DNA of 64,000 nucleotides from Frateuria_A sp035944355 (GTDB lineage: Bacteria > Pseudomonadota > Gammaproteobacteria > Xanthomonadales > Rhodanobacteraceae). The notes under the pieces are model-generated. The model had not been told where the DNA came from, did no database searches, and saw only the letters and a list, made by a program, of their open reading frames with translations. Position numbers and translations under genes: made by a program. The DNA is taken from assembly GCF_035944355.1 (NCBI RefSeq), contig NZ_DASZBH010000008.1, forward strand, positions 291,440-355,439, in the 5' to 3' direction. This document shows, one piece after another, positions 1 through 7,779 of this stretch. The first letter of the stretch is position 1. The number at the start of each line of letters is the position of its first letter.

Positions 1-2
1 GC

Positions 3-797
3 GGCAAGGAGCAGCGCGGCCGCGTGCTGGCCATCGGCGGGTCCGGCACGGTGCCCGGCGCATTGCTGCTGGCCGGCGTCGCGGCCTTGCGGGCCGGCGC
101 CGGCAAGCTGCAGCTGGCCACCGTGCAGGCGGTGGCGCAGGGCCTGGCCCTGGCGGTGCCCGAGGCGCTGGTGCTGGGCCTGCCTGCCGATGCGCAGGGC
201 GAGATCGTGCGCGGCACCGCTGCCCTGGACCACGCGCTGCAAGGCGCCGACGCGGTGCTCATCGGATCGGGCATGCGTCCGGCGCCGGCCACCACCTCGC
301 TGGTGCAGCGGGCCATCCGGCACGCACGGTGCACGCTGGTGATCGACGCCGGCGCGCTCGTGCCCGAGCTGCGCGCGCGTCCTGGCGCACCCTTCGTGCT
401 CACGCCCCACGTGGGCGAGATGGCCGAGCTGTCGGGCATGGAAAAGGCCCGCGTGCAGCGCGAGCCGCACGAGCTGGCGCTGGCTTTCGCGCGGCGTACG
501 CGCAGCGTGCTGGTGCTCAAGGGGGAGACCACCTTCGTCGCCGCGCCGGACGGACGCCTGTGGATCCACCCGGGCGGCTGCCACGGGCTGGGCACTTCCG
601 GTTCCGGCGACGTGCTGGCCGGTCTCATCGCCGGGCTCGCGGCGCGCTGCGCCGATGCCCTGCAGGCCGCGCTGTGGGGCGTGTTCGCGCACGCCCAGGC
701 CGGCCGCCTGCTGGAGGGTTCGGTCGGCTCGCTGGGTTTTCTCGCCCGCGAGATCGCCGACGGGGTGCCCGGCATCCTCGACCGCATCCGCGGCTAG
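3..797 (+). CDS. NAD(P)H-hydrate dehydratase (NnrD-type), 5' end outside window
   Basis: Stand-alone ADP/ATP-dependent NAD(P)H-hydrate dehydratase, which returns damaged hydrated NAD(P)H to its active form. The ribokinase-like fold is recognised from the N-terminal VLAIGGSGTVPGA stretch, the central LTPHVGEMAELSG segment and the C-terminal GTSGSGDVLAGLIAG nucleotide/catalytic motif. The reading frame is already open at the first base (GKEQRG precedes a GTG at 24), and this family normally has a further K/R-rich lead-in, so the true start is probably upstream. There is no epimerase domain in the visible part. A second, bifunctional enzyme with the same activity (nnr) lies at 45407-46897, so the genome carries two dehydratase domains. 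Confidence 0.85.
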   Translation, partial: GKEQRGRVLAIGGSGTVPGALLLAGVAALRAGAGKLQLATVQAVAQGLALAVPEALVLGLPADAQGEIVRGTAALDHALQGADAVLIGSGMRPAPATTSLVQRAIRHARCTLVIDAGALVPELRARPGAPFVLTPHVGEMAELSGMEKARVQREPHELALAFARRTRSVLVLKGETTFVAAPDGRLWIHPGGCHGLGTSGSGDVLAGLIAGLAARCADALQAALWGVFAHAQAGRLLEGSVGSLGFLAREIADGVPGILDRIRG

Positions 798-817
798 TGC
801 CTGCGCGCGTGCGCCGG

Positions 818-1324
818 CTAGGGCGGGCTCCATCGCGTGGTCAGCGGGCCGTGTTCGCCGGCCACCGGATCGCTGTGCGGGAAGGGCAACTGGACGATGC
901 GCTTGAGCATCTGCGCATCGGGCGCATCGCGGCACACGTCCCACTCCTGTCCGGGCGGATAGGCGCCCACCACCAGGAAATCGTTGCTCGACTCCAGGCT
1001 GCGGTGGCCGGTGCCTGCCGGAAGCAAGACCGCATCGCCGGCCTCGACCTCGACCTCGCGGCCGCCTGGCCCGCCCAGCATCAGGCGCGCCGTTCCCCTT
1101 GCCACGCCCAGTACCTCGTGGGCGGTGGAATGGTAGTGGTGGAAATCGTAGATGCCGGAGCGCCACTGCGGCGGCCAGCCGTTGGAGCGGAAGCACAGCT
1201 CGAAAGTCACCGTGGCGTCTTCGCCGCTCCGGCCGGCAAGCGCCTGGCGATAGAGCAGCACGGGCAGCCTGGGATGGTTGGGAACCCAGTCGTGGGGTGA
1301 GAGCAGGAAGGCTTGTACTCGCAT
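818..1324 (-). CDS. Cupin-domain protein
   Basis: A protein of 168 residues with a single cupin barrel. The metal-binding pattern is visible as FHHYHSTAHEVLGV (motif 1) and GDAVLLPAGTGHRSL (motif 2). The ending PPGQEWDVCRD is typical of the YjlB-like cupin group. The ATG at 1324 is preferred because GGAG lies about 9 bases before it; the in-frame ATGs at 1342 and 1375 have no ribosome site. It is convergent with the upstream hydrate dehydratase, with a 20-base gap. The substrate is unknown; small cupins of this type can be enzymes or sugar/metal-binding proteins. Confidence 0.75.
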   Translation of the reverse strand: MRVQAFLLSPHDWVPNHPRLPVLLYRQALAGRSGEDATVTFELCFRSNGWPPQWRSGIYDFHHYHSTAHEVLGVARGTARLMLGGPGGREVEVEAGDAVLLPAGTGHRSLESSNDFLVVGAYPPGQEWDVCRDAPDAQMLKRIVQLPFPHSDPVAGEHGPLTTRWSPP

Positions 1325-1488
1325 GGTGTCGGGCTCCGTCATGGGCGACCGCCGACCGAGCTTGCGCCGCCCCATGTGTACGAGGCGCTGATCGCCGCGC
1401 CTCTAACGCGCCCCGAATCGCCGCTGCACGCGCCGCTGACCTTCGCTGCGGCAGGATCGAGCACGGCCAACCGGAACGGGAGAATTCC

Positions 1489-1896
1489 ATGGGCAGCATC
1501 GACGATCCGCGCGGGCGTACCAACGCCAACCTCCAGGACGCCATCGGCAAGCGGGCCGGGCAATCAGGGCTCGAGGGCGAGGAGCGCGAAGCGATCGAGC
1601 CGGCCGGCGGCACGGGCGGCGCCAGCGGCACCGGCCAGATGCGGCCGCACCATGGCTTCAGTGATCGGCGCGGGCAGGGTGCGCTGGGCGAGCCGGACGA
1701 TCCGGACGCCGTTCTGCCGATGCCCGAGAACGGCCCCACCTACCAGACCGGCGGCGTCGGCCTGGACCGCGCGCAGCACATCCAGGAGCGCAAGCATCGC
1801 GAAAGCGGCGTGGGTTCGGCCAAGGGCCACGGCGTGGACGGGCAGGGCGGTGGATTCGATCCGCCGCCGGGTGCGCCCTCCGGTGGTGGGCGTTAG
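1489..1896 (+). CDS. Small hydrophilic glycine-rich protein, function unknown
   Basis: A 135-residue protein, not recognised as a known family. It is rich in Gly, Asp, Glu, Arg and Pro, has no hydrophobic stretch or cysteine, and ends in a Gly/Pro-rich tail (GGGFDPPPGAPSGGGR), so it should be largely disordered and cytosolic. The start is supported by GGGAG 6-7 bases before the ATG. The composition resembles hydrophilins and other general-stress proteins, and the next gene is a dehydrogenase of a family often listed among stress proteins. A stress role is inference from composition and position only. Confidence 0.6.
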   Translation: MGSIDDPRGRTNANLQDAIGKRAGQSGLEGEEREAIEPAGGTGGASGTGQMRPHHGFSDRRGQGALGEPDDPDAVLPMPENGPTYQTGGVGLDRAQHIQERKHRESGVGSAKGHGVDGQGGGFDPPPGAPSGGGR

Positions 1897-2151
1897 CCGC
1901 TCCGTCGCGTTGCGGCTTCGAACGACCCGACGACACCGGGCATCACGCGGATGACGCCGCGGTGGGAAAGCCAGAGCCGGAGTAGCGGTTCCCCTGTTCT
2001 TTAGTTCCCTCTCTCTCGCAGGGGCGAGGCGGCTGGATACGACCATGGCGTTCCCTTGCCTTCGCGCACACGCCAGATGCACCCGCAGCGCTGCATAGTC
2101 CGGCGACTTGTCGCCGGTGCGCCGCTGGCCCCGGCTTGCGCGAGGTCCGTT

Positions 2152-3162
2152 ATGCACAAAGACGATTTCTCCTCTTCGCGGCGCCGCCTGGTGCAGGGCG
2201 CGTCCGTGGGCCTGGCCGCCACGCTGGCGGCGCCGGCCTGGGCCAGGGCTGCCGGCGCCACGGCGACCAAGGGCGGCGTGCCGCCCATGTTCGACCCGAC
2301 CAAACGCTATCCGAAGCCCCCGTTCGATGCGCAGCCGCAACCCTGGCCGGGCTTGGCCATGCGCATGCACCCGAAGCCCGACCACGGCGAGCAGAGTTAC
2401 CAGGGCCACGGGCGGTTGAGCGGCCGCAAGGCGCTGATCACCGGCGGCGATTCGGGCATCGGCCGCGCCGCAGCGATCGCCTTCGCGCGCGAAGGCGCCG
2501 ACGTGGCGATCAACTACCTGCCCGCCGAGGAAGAGGACGCGCGCGAAGTGATCGAGCTGATCCGTGCCGCCGGCCGCAAGGGCGTGGCGCTGCCCGGGGA
2601 CATCCGCGACGAGGGCTTCTGCCGTTCGCTGGTCGACAAGGCGGTCGCAGGCCTTGGCGGGCTGGACCTGCTGGTCAACAACGCCGGCCGCCAGCAGAGC
2701 CACGACTCGATCGACGAGCTCACGACCGAGCTGTTCGACTGGACGCTCAAGACCAATCTCTATGCGATGTTCTGGATCACCAAGGCGGCGCTGGCGCACA
2801 TGCCGGCCGGCGCGGCGATCATCAACACTGCCTCGGTGGAAGCCTACAGCCCCGACCAGAACCTGCTCGACTACGCCACCACCAAGGCCGGTATCGTGGC
2901 CTTCACCAAGAGCCTGGCCAAGCAGGTGATCAGCAAGGGCATCCGCGTCAATGCGGTGGCGCCCGGGCCGTTCTGGACGCCGCTGCAGATCAGCGGCGGG
3001 CAGACCGAGGAAAAGGTGAAGCAATTCGGCGCCAACACCCCGATGGAGCGCCCCGGGCAGCCGGCGGAAATCGCCCATGTCTACGTCGACCTCGCCTCCA
3101 GCGAGGCCAGCTACGTGACCGGACAGGTGTTCGGAGCCTCCGGCGGCAAGGGCGAGCCCTGA
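2152..3162 (+). CDS. SDR-family oxidoreductase with twin-arginine signal
   Basis: Short-chain dehydrogenase/reductase of the YghA/YhdF-like group, 336 residues. The Rossmann nucleotide site is ITGGDSGIGRA, the structural motif is LLVNNAG, and the active site is the Ser of NTASVEAY plus YATTK. The PKPDHGEQSYQGHGRL lead-in before the Rossmann fold is characteristic of this group. The first 35 residues contain SRRRLVQGA followed by a hydrophobic alanine-rich stretch ending AWARA, a Tat-type export signal. The ATG at 2152 is chosen because it begins this signal; the longer frame from 2056 adds no recognisable sequence. Export would place an NAD(P)-dependent enzyme in the periplasm, which is unusual. 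The 255 bases upstream hold a perfect 8-bp stem hairpin at 2100-2117 and no gene. Confidence 0.85.
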   Translation: MHKDDFSSSRRRLVQGASVGLAATLAAPAWARAAGATATKGGVPPMFDPTKRYPKPPFDAQPQPWPGLAMRMHPKPDHGEQSYQGHGRLSGRKALITGGDSGIGRAAAIAFAREGADVAINYLPAEEEDAREVIELIRAAGRKGVALPGDIRDEGFCRSLVDKAVAGLGGLDLLVNNAGRQQSHDSIDELTTELFDWTLKTNLYAMFWITKAALAHMPAGAAIINTASVEAYSPDQNLLDYATTKAGIVAFTKSLAKQVISKGIRVNAVAPGPFWTPLQISGGQTEEKVKQFGANTPMERPGQPAEIAHVYVDLASSEASYVTGQVFGASGGKGEP

Positions 3163-3265
3163 GCGGGCCGCGTCCTCTGCCATGCGTGCACAGCACCTAA
3201 AGGACGACCAGCCGCGGCCGATAGCGCCCAGGATGGCCGTCATGGGGGGCGGCTGCGGATAACTC

Positions 3266-5335
3266 ATGGTCGGCAGCTACCGCCTCAGCCTGGAACTGTT
3301 CTCGCTGGTGATCGGGAGCCTGATCGCGTACCAGGCGATCGACGCCACCGGCCGCATCGCGGCATCGCGTCTGGCCGTGCATCGCTGGATCTGGTACGGC
3401 GTCGGCGGCTGGATGATCGGTGTGGGTCTTTGGTCGGTGCACTTCGTCGGCATGCTCGCGTGGCTGCCGCAGGAAGCGGGCGCATTCGATCCGGTGCTGA
3501 GCGTCGCCTCGGGGCTGGCCGCCCTGGCGGTGGGGCTGGGCCTGCTGTGGGTGGCCGATTGCCCGTCGCTGGGACGCTTGCGCTGGTTGGCAGGCTCGCT
3601 GGCGCTGGGCGTCGGCGTGGCCTTCATCCACATGTTCAGCGAAGGCGCGATGCACGTCGCCGGCGGCACCCGCTACCAGCCGAAGGTGTGGCTATGGTGG
3701 GTCTTGCTGTGCACCTTCGGGGTGGCCAGCGGCCTGCGCCTGATGCACGCGTTCCGCTCGCGCGCCAGGCGACGGTGGGGCCTGCGGGCGTCGCTGTCGG
3801 TTGCGATGGGCGCGCTCATCTGCGTGTTGCTGGAACTTTCCACGCGGTTGTCGCACGGCAGCGGCACCGTACTGCCGGCAGAGACCTCGCCGGGAGCGCT
3901 CTGGCTGGGCAGCGTAGTCAGCCTGGCCGCGGTGCTGTCGATGGGCGCGGGGCTGGCGCTGTCCGAGCTGGTGGTGCGGTTGTACGTGCGCACCCAGCGC
4001 CTGTCCGGCTCCCTGGACCAACTCAACAACCAGCTGCACCATCTGGCCACGCATGACCCGTTGACCGGCCTGCCCAATCGGCATCTGCTGGCCGAACGCA
4101 TGGAGCGCGCGCTGGCGCGTGCGCGCGCCGGCCACGGGCACCTGGCGGTGCTGTACATCGATCTGGACGGCTTCAAGACCATCAACGACACGCTGGGCCA
4201 CTCCTTCGGCGACGAACTGTTGCGCGGGGTGGCCGAACGGCTCGCCGGCGTGCTGCACATCGACAGCCTGGCCCGCATGGGCGGCGACGAGTTCGTGGCG
4301 GTGCTCCAGCACATGCGCAGTCCGGACTCGGCACTGCGCATCGCCCGGCAACTGATCGGACTGATGCAGGAAAGCTTCGCCGTGCGCGGCATCGAGCTGC
4401 GCGTGACGCCCAGCATCGGCGTGGCGTTCCACCCGCGCGACGGCGAAAGCGTGGAGGACCTGATCGCACACGCGGACGCGGCGATGTACGAAGCCAAGGA
4501 CGGCGGCCGCAACGGCTACCGTTGCTATGACGCCTCGATGCGCGAGCGGGCGGTGCGCGTACTGACCATCCAGCGCGGCCTGCAGACGGCGGTGGAGGAC
4601 GGCAGCCTGTCGCTGCACTTCCAGCCCAAACATTGCGGCAACACCGGCGCGCTGGTCGGCGCGGAGGCCCTGCTGCGCTGGTGCCATCCCGAGTTGGGTG
4701 CGGTACCGCCGCTGGAGTTCATTACTGTCGCCGAGCGCAGCGGGCAGATCGCGCGGCTGGGCGAATGGGTGATCCGCGAGGCCTGCCGCCAGCTGCGCGA
4801 ATGGCGCGATCGCGGGCTGTCCACCGTGCGCATCGCCATCAACCTTTCGCCGCTGCAGATCCAGCAGACGGGTTTGGTGGACGTGGCCGCGGGCATCGTC
4901 GGCGCAGCCGGCCTGAACACCTCGCAGATCATGTTCGAGGTGACCGAAAGCATGGCCATGCGCGATGCGGAGCGCACCACCGCGATCCTGCGCGACTTCC
5001 GCGCGCACGGGTTCGAGTTCGCCATCGACGATTTCGGCACCGGCTATTCCAGCCTGGCCTACCTGCAGAAGTTCCAGGTGCGCCAACTGAAGATCGACCA
5101 GTTCTTCGTGCAGGCGCTGGACGAGGGCGGCCACGAACCGCGCGCCATCATTGCCGCCATCATCGAACTTGCCCACACGCTGGGCATGGAAGTGGTGGCC
5201 GAGGGCGTGGAAACCGCCGGACAGGCGCACGTGCTGCGCGAGCTCGGCTGCGACCAGGTGCAGGGCTACTTGCTGGCGCGGCCAATGCCTGCGGTGGAGT
5301 TCGAGCGGCATTGCCTGGCCGGGGCGGCGGCCTAG
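3266..5335 (+). CDS. MHYT-GGDEF-EAL cyclic-di-GMP signalling protein
   Basis: Inner-membrane protein of 689 residues that can in principle make and degrade cyclic-di-GMP. Residues 1-240 form about seven membrane segments of the MHYT sensor type, with degenerate repeats (WSVHFVGM, AFIHMFSEGAM) in place of canonical MHYxGM. A GGDEF domain spans about 255-420 with an intact MGGDEF at about residue 338. The position of the inhibitory RxxD site reads LHID, so the I-site is absent. An EAL domain (about 435-685) keeps EALLRW, NLSP, EVTES, DDFGTGYSS, KIDQFF and EGVET, all the usual metal and catalytic residues. MHYT domains are proposed to sense diatomic gases through copper. No operon partner is apparent. 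Confidence 0.9.
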   Translation: MVGSYRLSLELFSLVIGSLIAYQAIDATGRIAASRLAVHRWIWYGVGGWMIGVGLWSVHFVGMLAWLPQEAGAFDPVLSVASGLAALAVGLGLLWVADCPSLGRLRWLAGSLALGVGVAFIHMFSEGAMHVAGGTRYQPKVWLWWVLLCTFGVASGLRLMHAFRSRARRRWGLRASLSVAMGALICVLLELSTRLSHGSGTVLPAETSPGALWLGSVVSLAAVLSMGAGLALSELVVRLYVRTQRLSGSLDQLNNQLHHLATHDPLTGLPNRHLLAERMERALARARAGHGHLAVLYIDLDGFKTINDTLGHSFGDELLRGVAERLAGVLHIDSLARMGGDEFVAVLQHMRSPDSALRIARQLIGLMQESFAVRGIELRVTPSIGVAFHPRDGESVEDLIAHADAAMYEAKDGGRNGYRCYDASMRERAVRVLTIQRGLQTAVEDGSLSLHFQPKHCGNTGALVGAEALLRWCHPELGAVPPLEFITVAERSGQIARLGEWVIREACRQLREWRDRGLSTVRIAINLSPLQIQQTGLVDVAAGIVGAAGLNTSQIMFEVTESMAMRDAERTTAILRDFRAHGFEFAIDDFGTGYSSLAYLQKFQVRQLKIDQFFVQALDEGGHEPRAIIAAIIELAHTLGMEVVAEGVETAGQAHVLRELGCDQVQGYLLARPMPAVEFERHCLAGAAA

Positions 5336-5440
5336 CCGTGGGGCAGCCCATGGCCGCCAGCTGGAGCGCACGAAGTTTTTACGTAGAATTTACGCTGCCG
5401 TCCGCGCCGCGGCGACACGCGTGCCATCCGCGCAACTAAA

Positions 5441-5554
5441 ATGAGCGTCTTCGTTTCCATGCCTGCCATCTCCGTGCACAACCATCCCCGGGTTTATCTT
5501 TCCGCCGCCGCGCGTCCGGCCGGCATGCCGTCGGCCTTGCGCCGCCGCTGCTGA
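5441..5554 (+). other. Possible 37-residue leader ORF before kup
   Basis: An in-frame ATG-to-TGA stretch of 38 codons ends 6 bases before the kup start. The peptide would be basic (it ends ALRRRC) and has no recognisable family. There is no strong ribosome site before its ATG. It may be chance in a GC-rich leader or may couple translation to kup. The rest of the 225-base gap holds an AT-richer stretch at 5375-5395 that could contain the promoter. Confidence 0.2.
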
Positions 5555-5560
5555 GCCGCC

Positions 5561-7438
5561 ATGGCCACTTCCGATTCCAAGTCGCGGCTGGCGGCACTGG
5601 CGCTGGGCGCCGTGGGCGTGGTGTACGGCGACATCGGCACCAGTCCGCTCTACACGCTCAAGGAGGTCTTCGGCGAGCACGGCGTGGCGCCGGACCCGGC
5701 GAACGTGCTGGGCGCGCTGAGCCTGATCTTCTGGTCGCTGATCATCGTGGTGTCGGTGAAGTACGTGCTGTTCATCATGCGTGCGGACAACCGGGGCGAG
5801 GGCGGCATCATGGCGCTGATGGCGCTGGCCCAGCGCAGCGTGCGTTCGATCCCGCGCCTGCGCCTGGTGATCGCGCTGCTGGCGATCTTCGGCGCGGCGC
5901 TGTTCTACGGCGACGGCGTGATCACCCCGGCGATCTCAGTACTGTCGGCGGTGGAAGGCATGGAAGTGGCCGCGCCGCGCCTGGAACCCTGGGTGGTGCC
6001 GATCACCGTGGTGGTGATCCTGGCGCTGTTCTGGCTGCAGAAGCGCGGCACCGACCGCATCGGCGCGCTGTTCGGGCCGGTTTGCGGGCTGTGGTTCATC
6101 GCCATCGCCGCGCTGGGCATCCACGGGATCGTGCGCGACCCGGCGGTGCTGGCGGCGCTCAGCCCCACCTACGGGATCGGCTTCTTCCTGCACAACCACG
6201 CGCAGGCGTTCTTCGCGCTGGGCGCCGTGGTGCTGGCGGTCACCGGCACCGAGGCGCTGTATGCGGACATGGGCCATTTCGGCAAGCGGCCGATCCAGCT
6301 GGCCTGGTTCAATTTCGTGCTGCCGGCGCTGGTGCTCAACTACTTCGGCCAGGGCGCGCTGGTGCTGCGCGATCCGGCCGCCGTGGCCAACCCGTTCTAC
6401 CTGCTGGTGCCGCGGCTGCTGCTCTATCCGATGATCGCGCTGGCCTGTGCGGCCACCGTCATCGCTTCGCAGGCGGTGATCTCCGGCGCCTTCTCGATGA
6501 CGCGCGAGGCCATGCAACTGGGCTACGTGCCGCGCATGCGGGTGGTGCACACCTCGCGCGAGATGTCCGGGCAGATCTTCGTGCCGTGGATCAACCGCGT
6601 CCTGCTGGTGTTGATCCTGGCGGCGGTGCTCGGCTTCCGCTCGTCCAACAACCTGGCCTCCGCCTACGGCATCGCGGTGACCGGCACGATGGTGATCACC
6701 ACCTTGCTGGCGCTGATCGTGGCCCGCTACCAGTGGCGCTGGAGCCTGCCCGCCGTGCTGGCCACCGGGCTGGGCCTGTTGACGGTGGACCTGGGCTTCT
6801 TCAGCGCCAACGTCATCAAGATCGAATCCGGCGGCTGGTTCCCACTGGTCCTGGGCCTGAGCATCTTCGTGGCCATGACCACCTGGCGGCGCGGCCGCGA
6901 GCTGGTGGTGCTGGAGCTCAAGCACGGCGGCCTGGCGCTCGCGCCGTTCATCCGCAGCATGGTCGAGTACCCGCCCGTGCGCGTGCAGGGCACGGCGGTG
7001 TTCCTGACCGCGAACCCCGGTGCGGTGCCGCATGCGCTGCTGCACAACCTCAAGCACAACAAGGTGCTGCACGAGCGCAACGTGCTGCTGACGGTCGAGA
7101 CGCTGGAGACGCCGGTGGCCGATGCCGAGGAGCGTTTCGAATGGCACGCCCTGGACGGCGGCTTCGGGCGGCTGCTGTTCCGCTTCGGTTTCGCCGAGGA
7201 CCCGGACGTGCCCCGCACCTTGGCGTATTGCGCCGGCCACGGCGGCCCTTCGTTCGACATGATGGACACGACCTTCTTCATCTCGCGCGAAAACATCGTC
7301 GCGGCGCAGCGGCCCGGCATGGCGGCCTGGCGCGACAAGCTGTTCGCCTTCATGGCGCGCAACATGTTGCCGGCCACCGCTTTCTTCCGCATTCCCGGCA
7401 ACCGGCTGATCGAGCTCGGCGCGCAGCTGGAAATCTAG
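5561..7438 (+). CDS. kup: Low-affinity K+ uptake permease Kup
   Basis: Constitutive proton-coupled potassium importer of the inner membrane, 625 residues, the usual family length. The hallmark GDIGTSPLYTLKEVFG lies near residue 25. About twelve hydrophobic segments follow to about residue 440, then a hydrophilic cytoplasmic domain of about 180 residues. Conserved polar family segments visible include YGDGVITPAISVLSA and GTEALYADMGHFG. It ends in front of a hairpin with a U-run and is followed by the kdp operon, so low- and high-affinity potassium systems are adjacent but probably separately transcribed. Confidence 0.96.
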   Translation: MATSDSKSRLAALALGAVGVVYGDIGTSPLYTLKEVFGEHGVAPDPANVLGALSLIFWSLIIVVSVKYVLFIMRADNRGEGGIMALMALAQRSVRSIPRLRLVIALLAIFGAALFYGDGVITPAISVLSAVEGMEVAAPRLEPWVVPITVVVILALFWLQKRGTDRIGALFGPVCGLWFIAIAALGIHGIVRDPAVLAALSPTYGIGFFLHNHAQAFFALGAVVLAVTGTEALYADMGHFGKRPIQLAWFNFVLPALVLNYFGQGALVLRDPAAVANPFYLLVPRLLLYPMIALACAATVIASQAVISGAFSMTREAMQLGYVPRMRVVHTSREMSGQIFVPWINRVLLVLILAAVLGFRSSNNLASAYGIAVTGTMVITTLLALIVARYQWRWSLPAVLATGLGLLTVDLGFFSANVIKIESGGWFPLVLGLSIFVAMTTWRRGRELVVLELKHGGLALAPFIRSMVEYPPVRVQGTAVFLTANPGAVPHALLHNLKHNKVLHERNVLLTVETLETPVADAEERFEWHALDGGFGRLLFRFGFAEDPDVPRTLAYCAGHGGPSFDMMDTTFFISRENIVAAQRPGMAAWRDKLFAFMARNMLPATAFFRIPGNRLIELGAQLEI

Positions 7439-7481
7439 GCGCCGCTTTCCACGCGCGCGGCAATTTTTACGGGCTCTATAC

Positions 7482-7511
7482 GGGGGCGGGGAAATTCCTT
7501 GCCCCTTTTTT
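7482..7511 (+). terminator. Rho-independent terminator after kup
   Basis: A ten-pair stem (GGGGCGGGGA against the strand ending CCTTGCCCC, with two G-U pairs) is followed by six T residues. It lies 44 bases after the kup stop and before the kdp promoter region. Confidence 0.65.
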
Positions 7512-7558
7512 ATGGGCCGATTCCTAGAGTGCGCTCCGTACGGAACACGGAGCCTGGC

Positions 7559-7690
7559 GTGGACATCGTCTATCTGTTGCTGGCGCTTGTGCTGGCCCTG
7601 ATCACCGCGGGCTTCCTGCGGTTGTGCGACCGGCTAGGCCGCCAGCGGGAACCCCGCTCCGGCGGTCCTGGCGAAAAGTGCGTGCCATGA
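7559..7690 (+). CDS. Single-pass membrane mini-protein at head of kdp operon
   Basis: 43 residues from a GTG start with CGGAG about 7 bases before it. The N-terminal 20 residues (DIVYLLLALVLALITAGF) form one membrane helix, followed by LCDRLGRQR and a basic tail. It overlaps the kdpF start by ATGA, so it is translationally coupled to the operon. Small ORFs with a helix plus LCxRL pattern occur just before kdpF in other proteobacteria; their function is not known to me. It may be an accessory subunit like KdpF, which is inference. Confidence 0.6.
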   Translation: MDIVYLLLALVLALITAGFLRLCDRLGRQREPRSGGPGEKCVP

Positions 7691-7779
7691 GCCTCATCCA
7701 TGCCCTTGCCCTGGTCGTGGCGGTAGCGCTCGCCGGCTACCTGTGCGTGGCCCTGCTCAAGCCGGAGTGGTTCGAATGA
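7687..7779 (+). CDS. kdpF: KdpF, small subunit of K+-transporting ATPase
   Basis: A 30-residue single-helix peptide with the typical KdpF ending (LLKPEWFE). It stabilises the KdpABC complex in the inner membrane. Its ATG overlaps the stop of the preceding mini-ORF and its stop overlaps the kdpA ATG (ATGA at both junctions), indicating coupled translation. Confidence 0.85.
   Translation: MSLIHALALVVAVALAGYLCVALLKPEWFE

Noticed and set aside
818..1375. Cupin gene start at 1375 or 1342
   Set aside because: Neither ATG has a ribosome site; GGAG fits the ATG at 1324.
7439..7558. KdpE operator upstream of the kdp operon
   Set aside because: A/T-rich strings (AATTTTTACGGG, CTTTTTTATGGG) are present, but one is part of the kup terminator and neither matches the known TTTATA/TTTACA site well enough.
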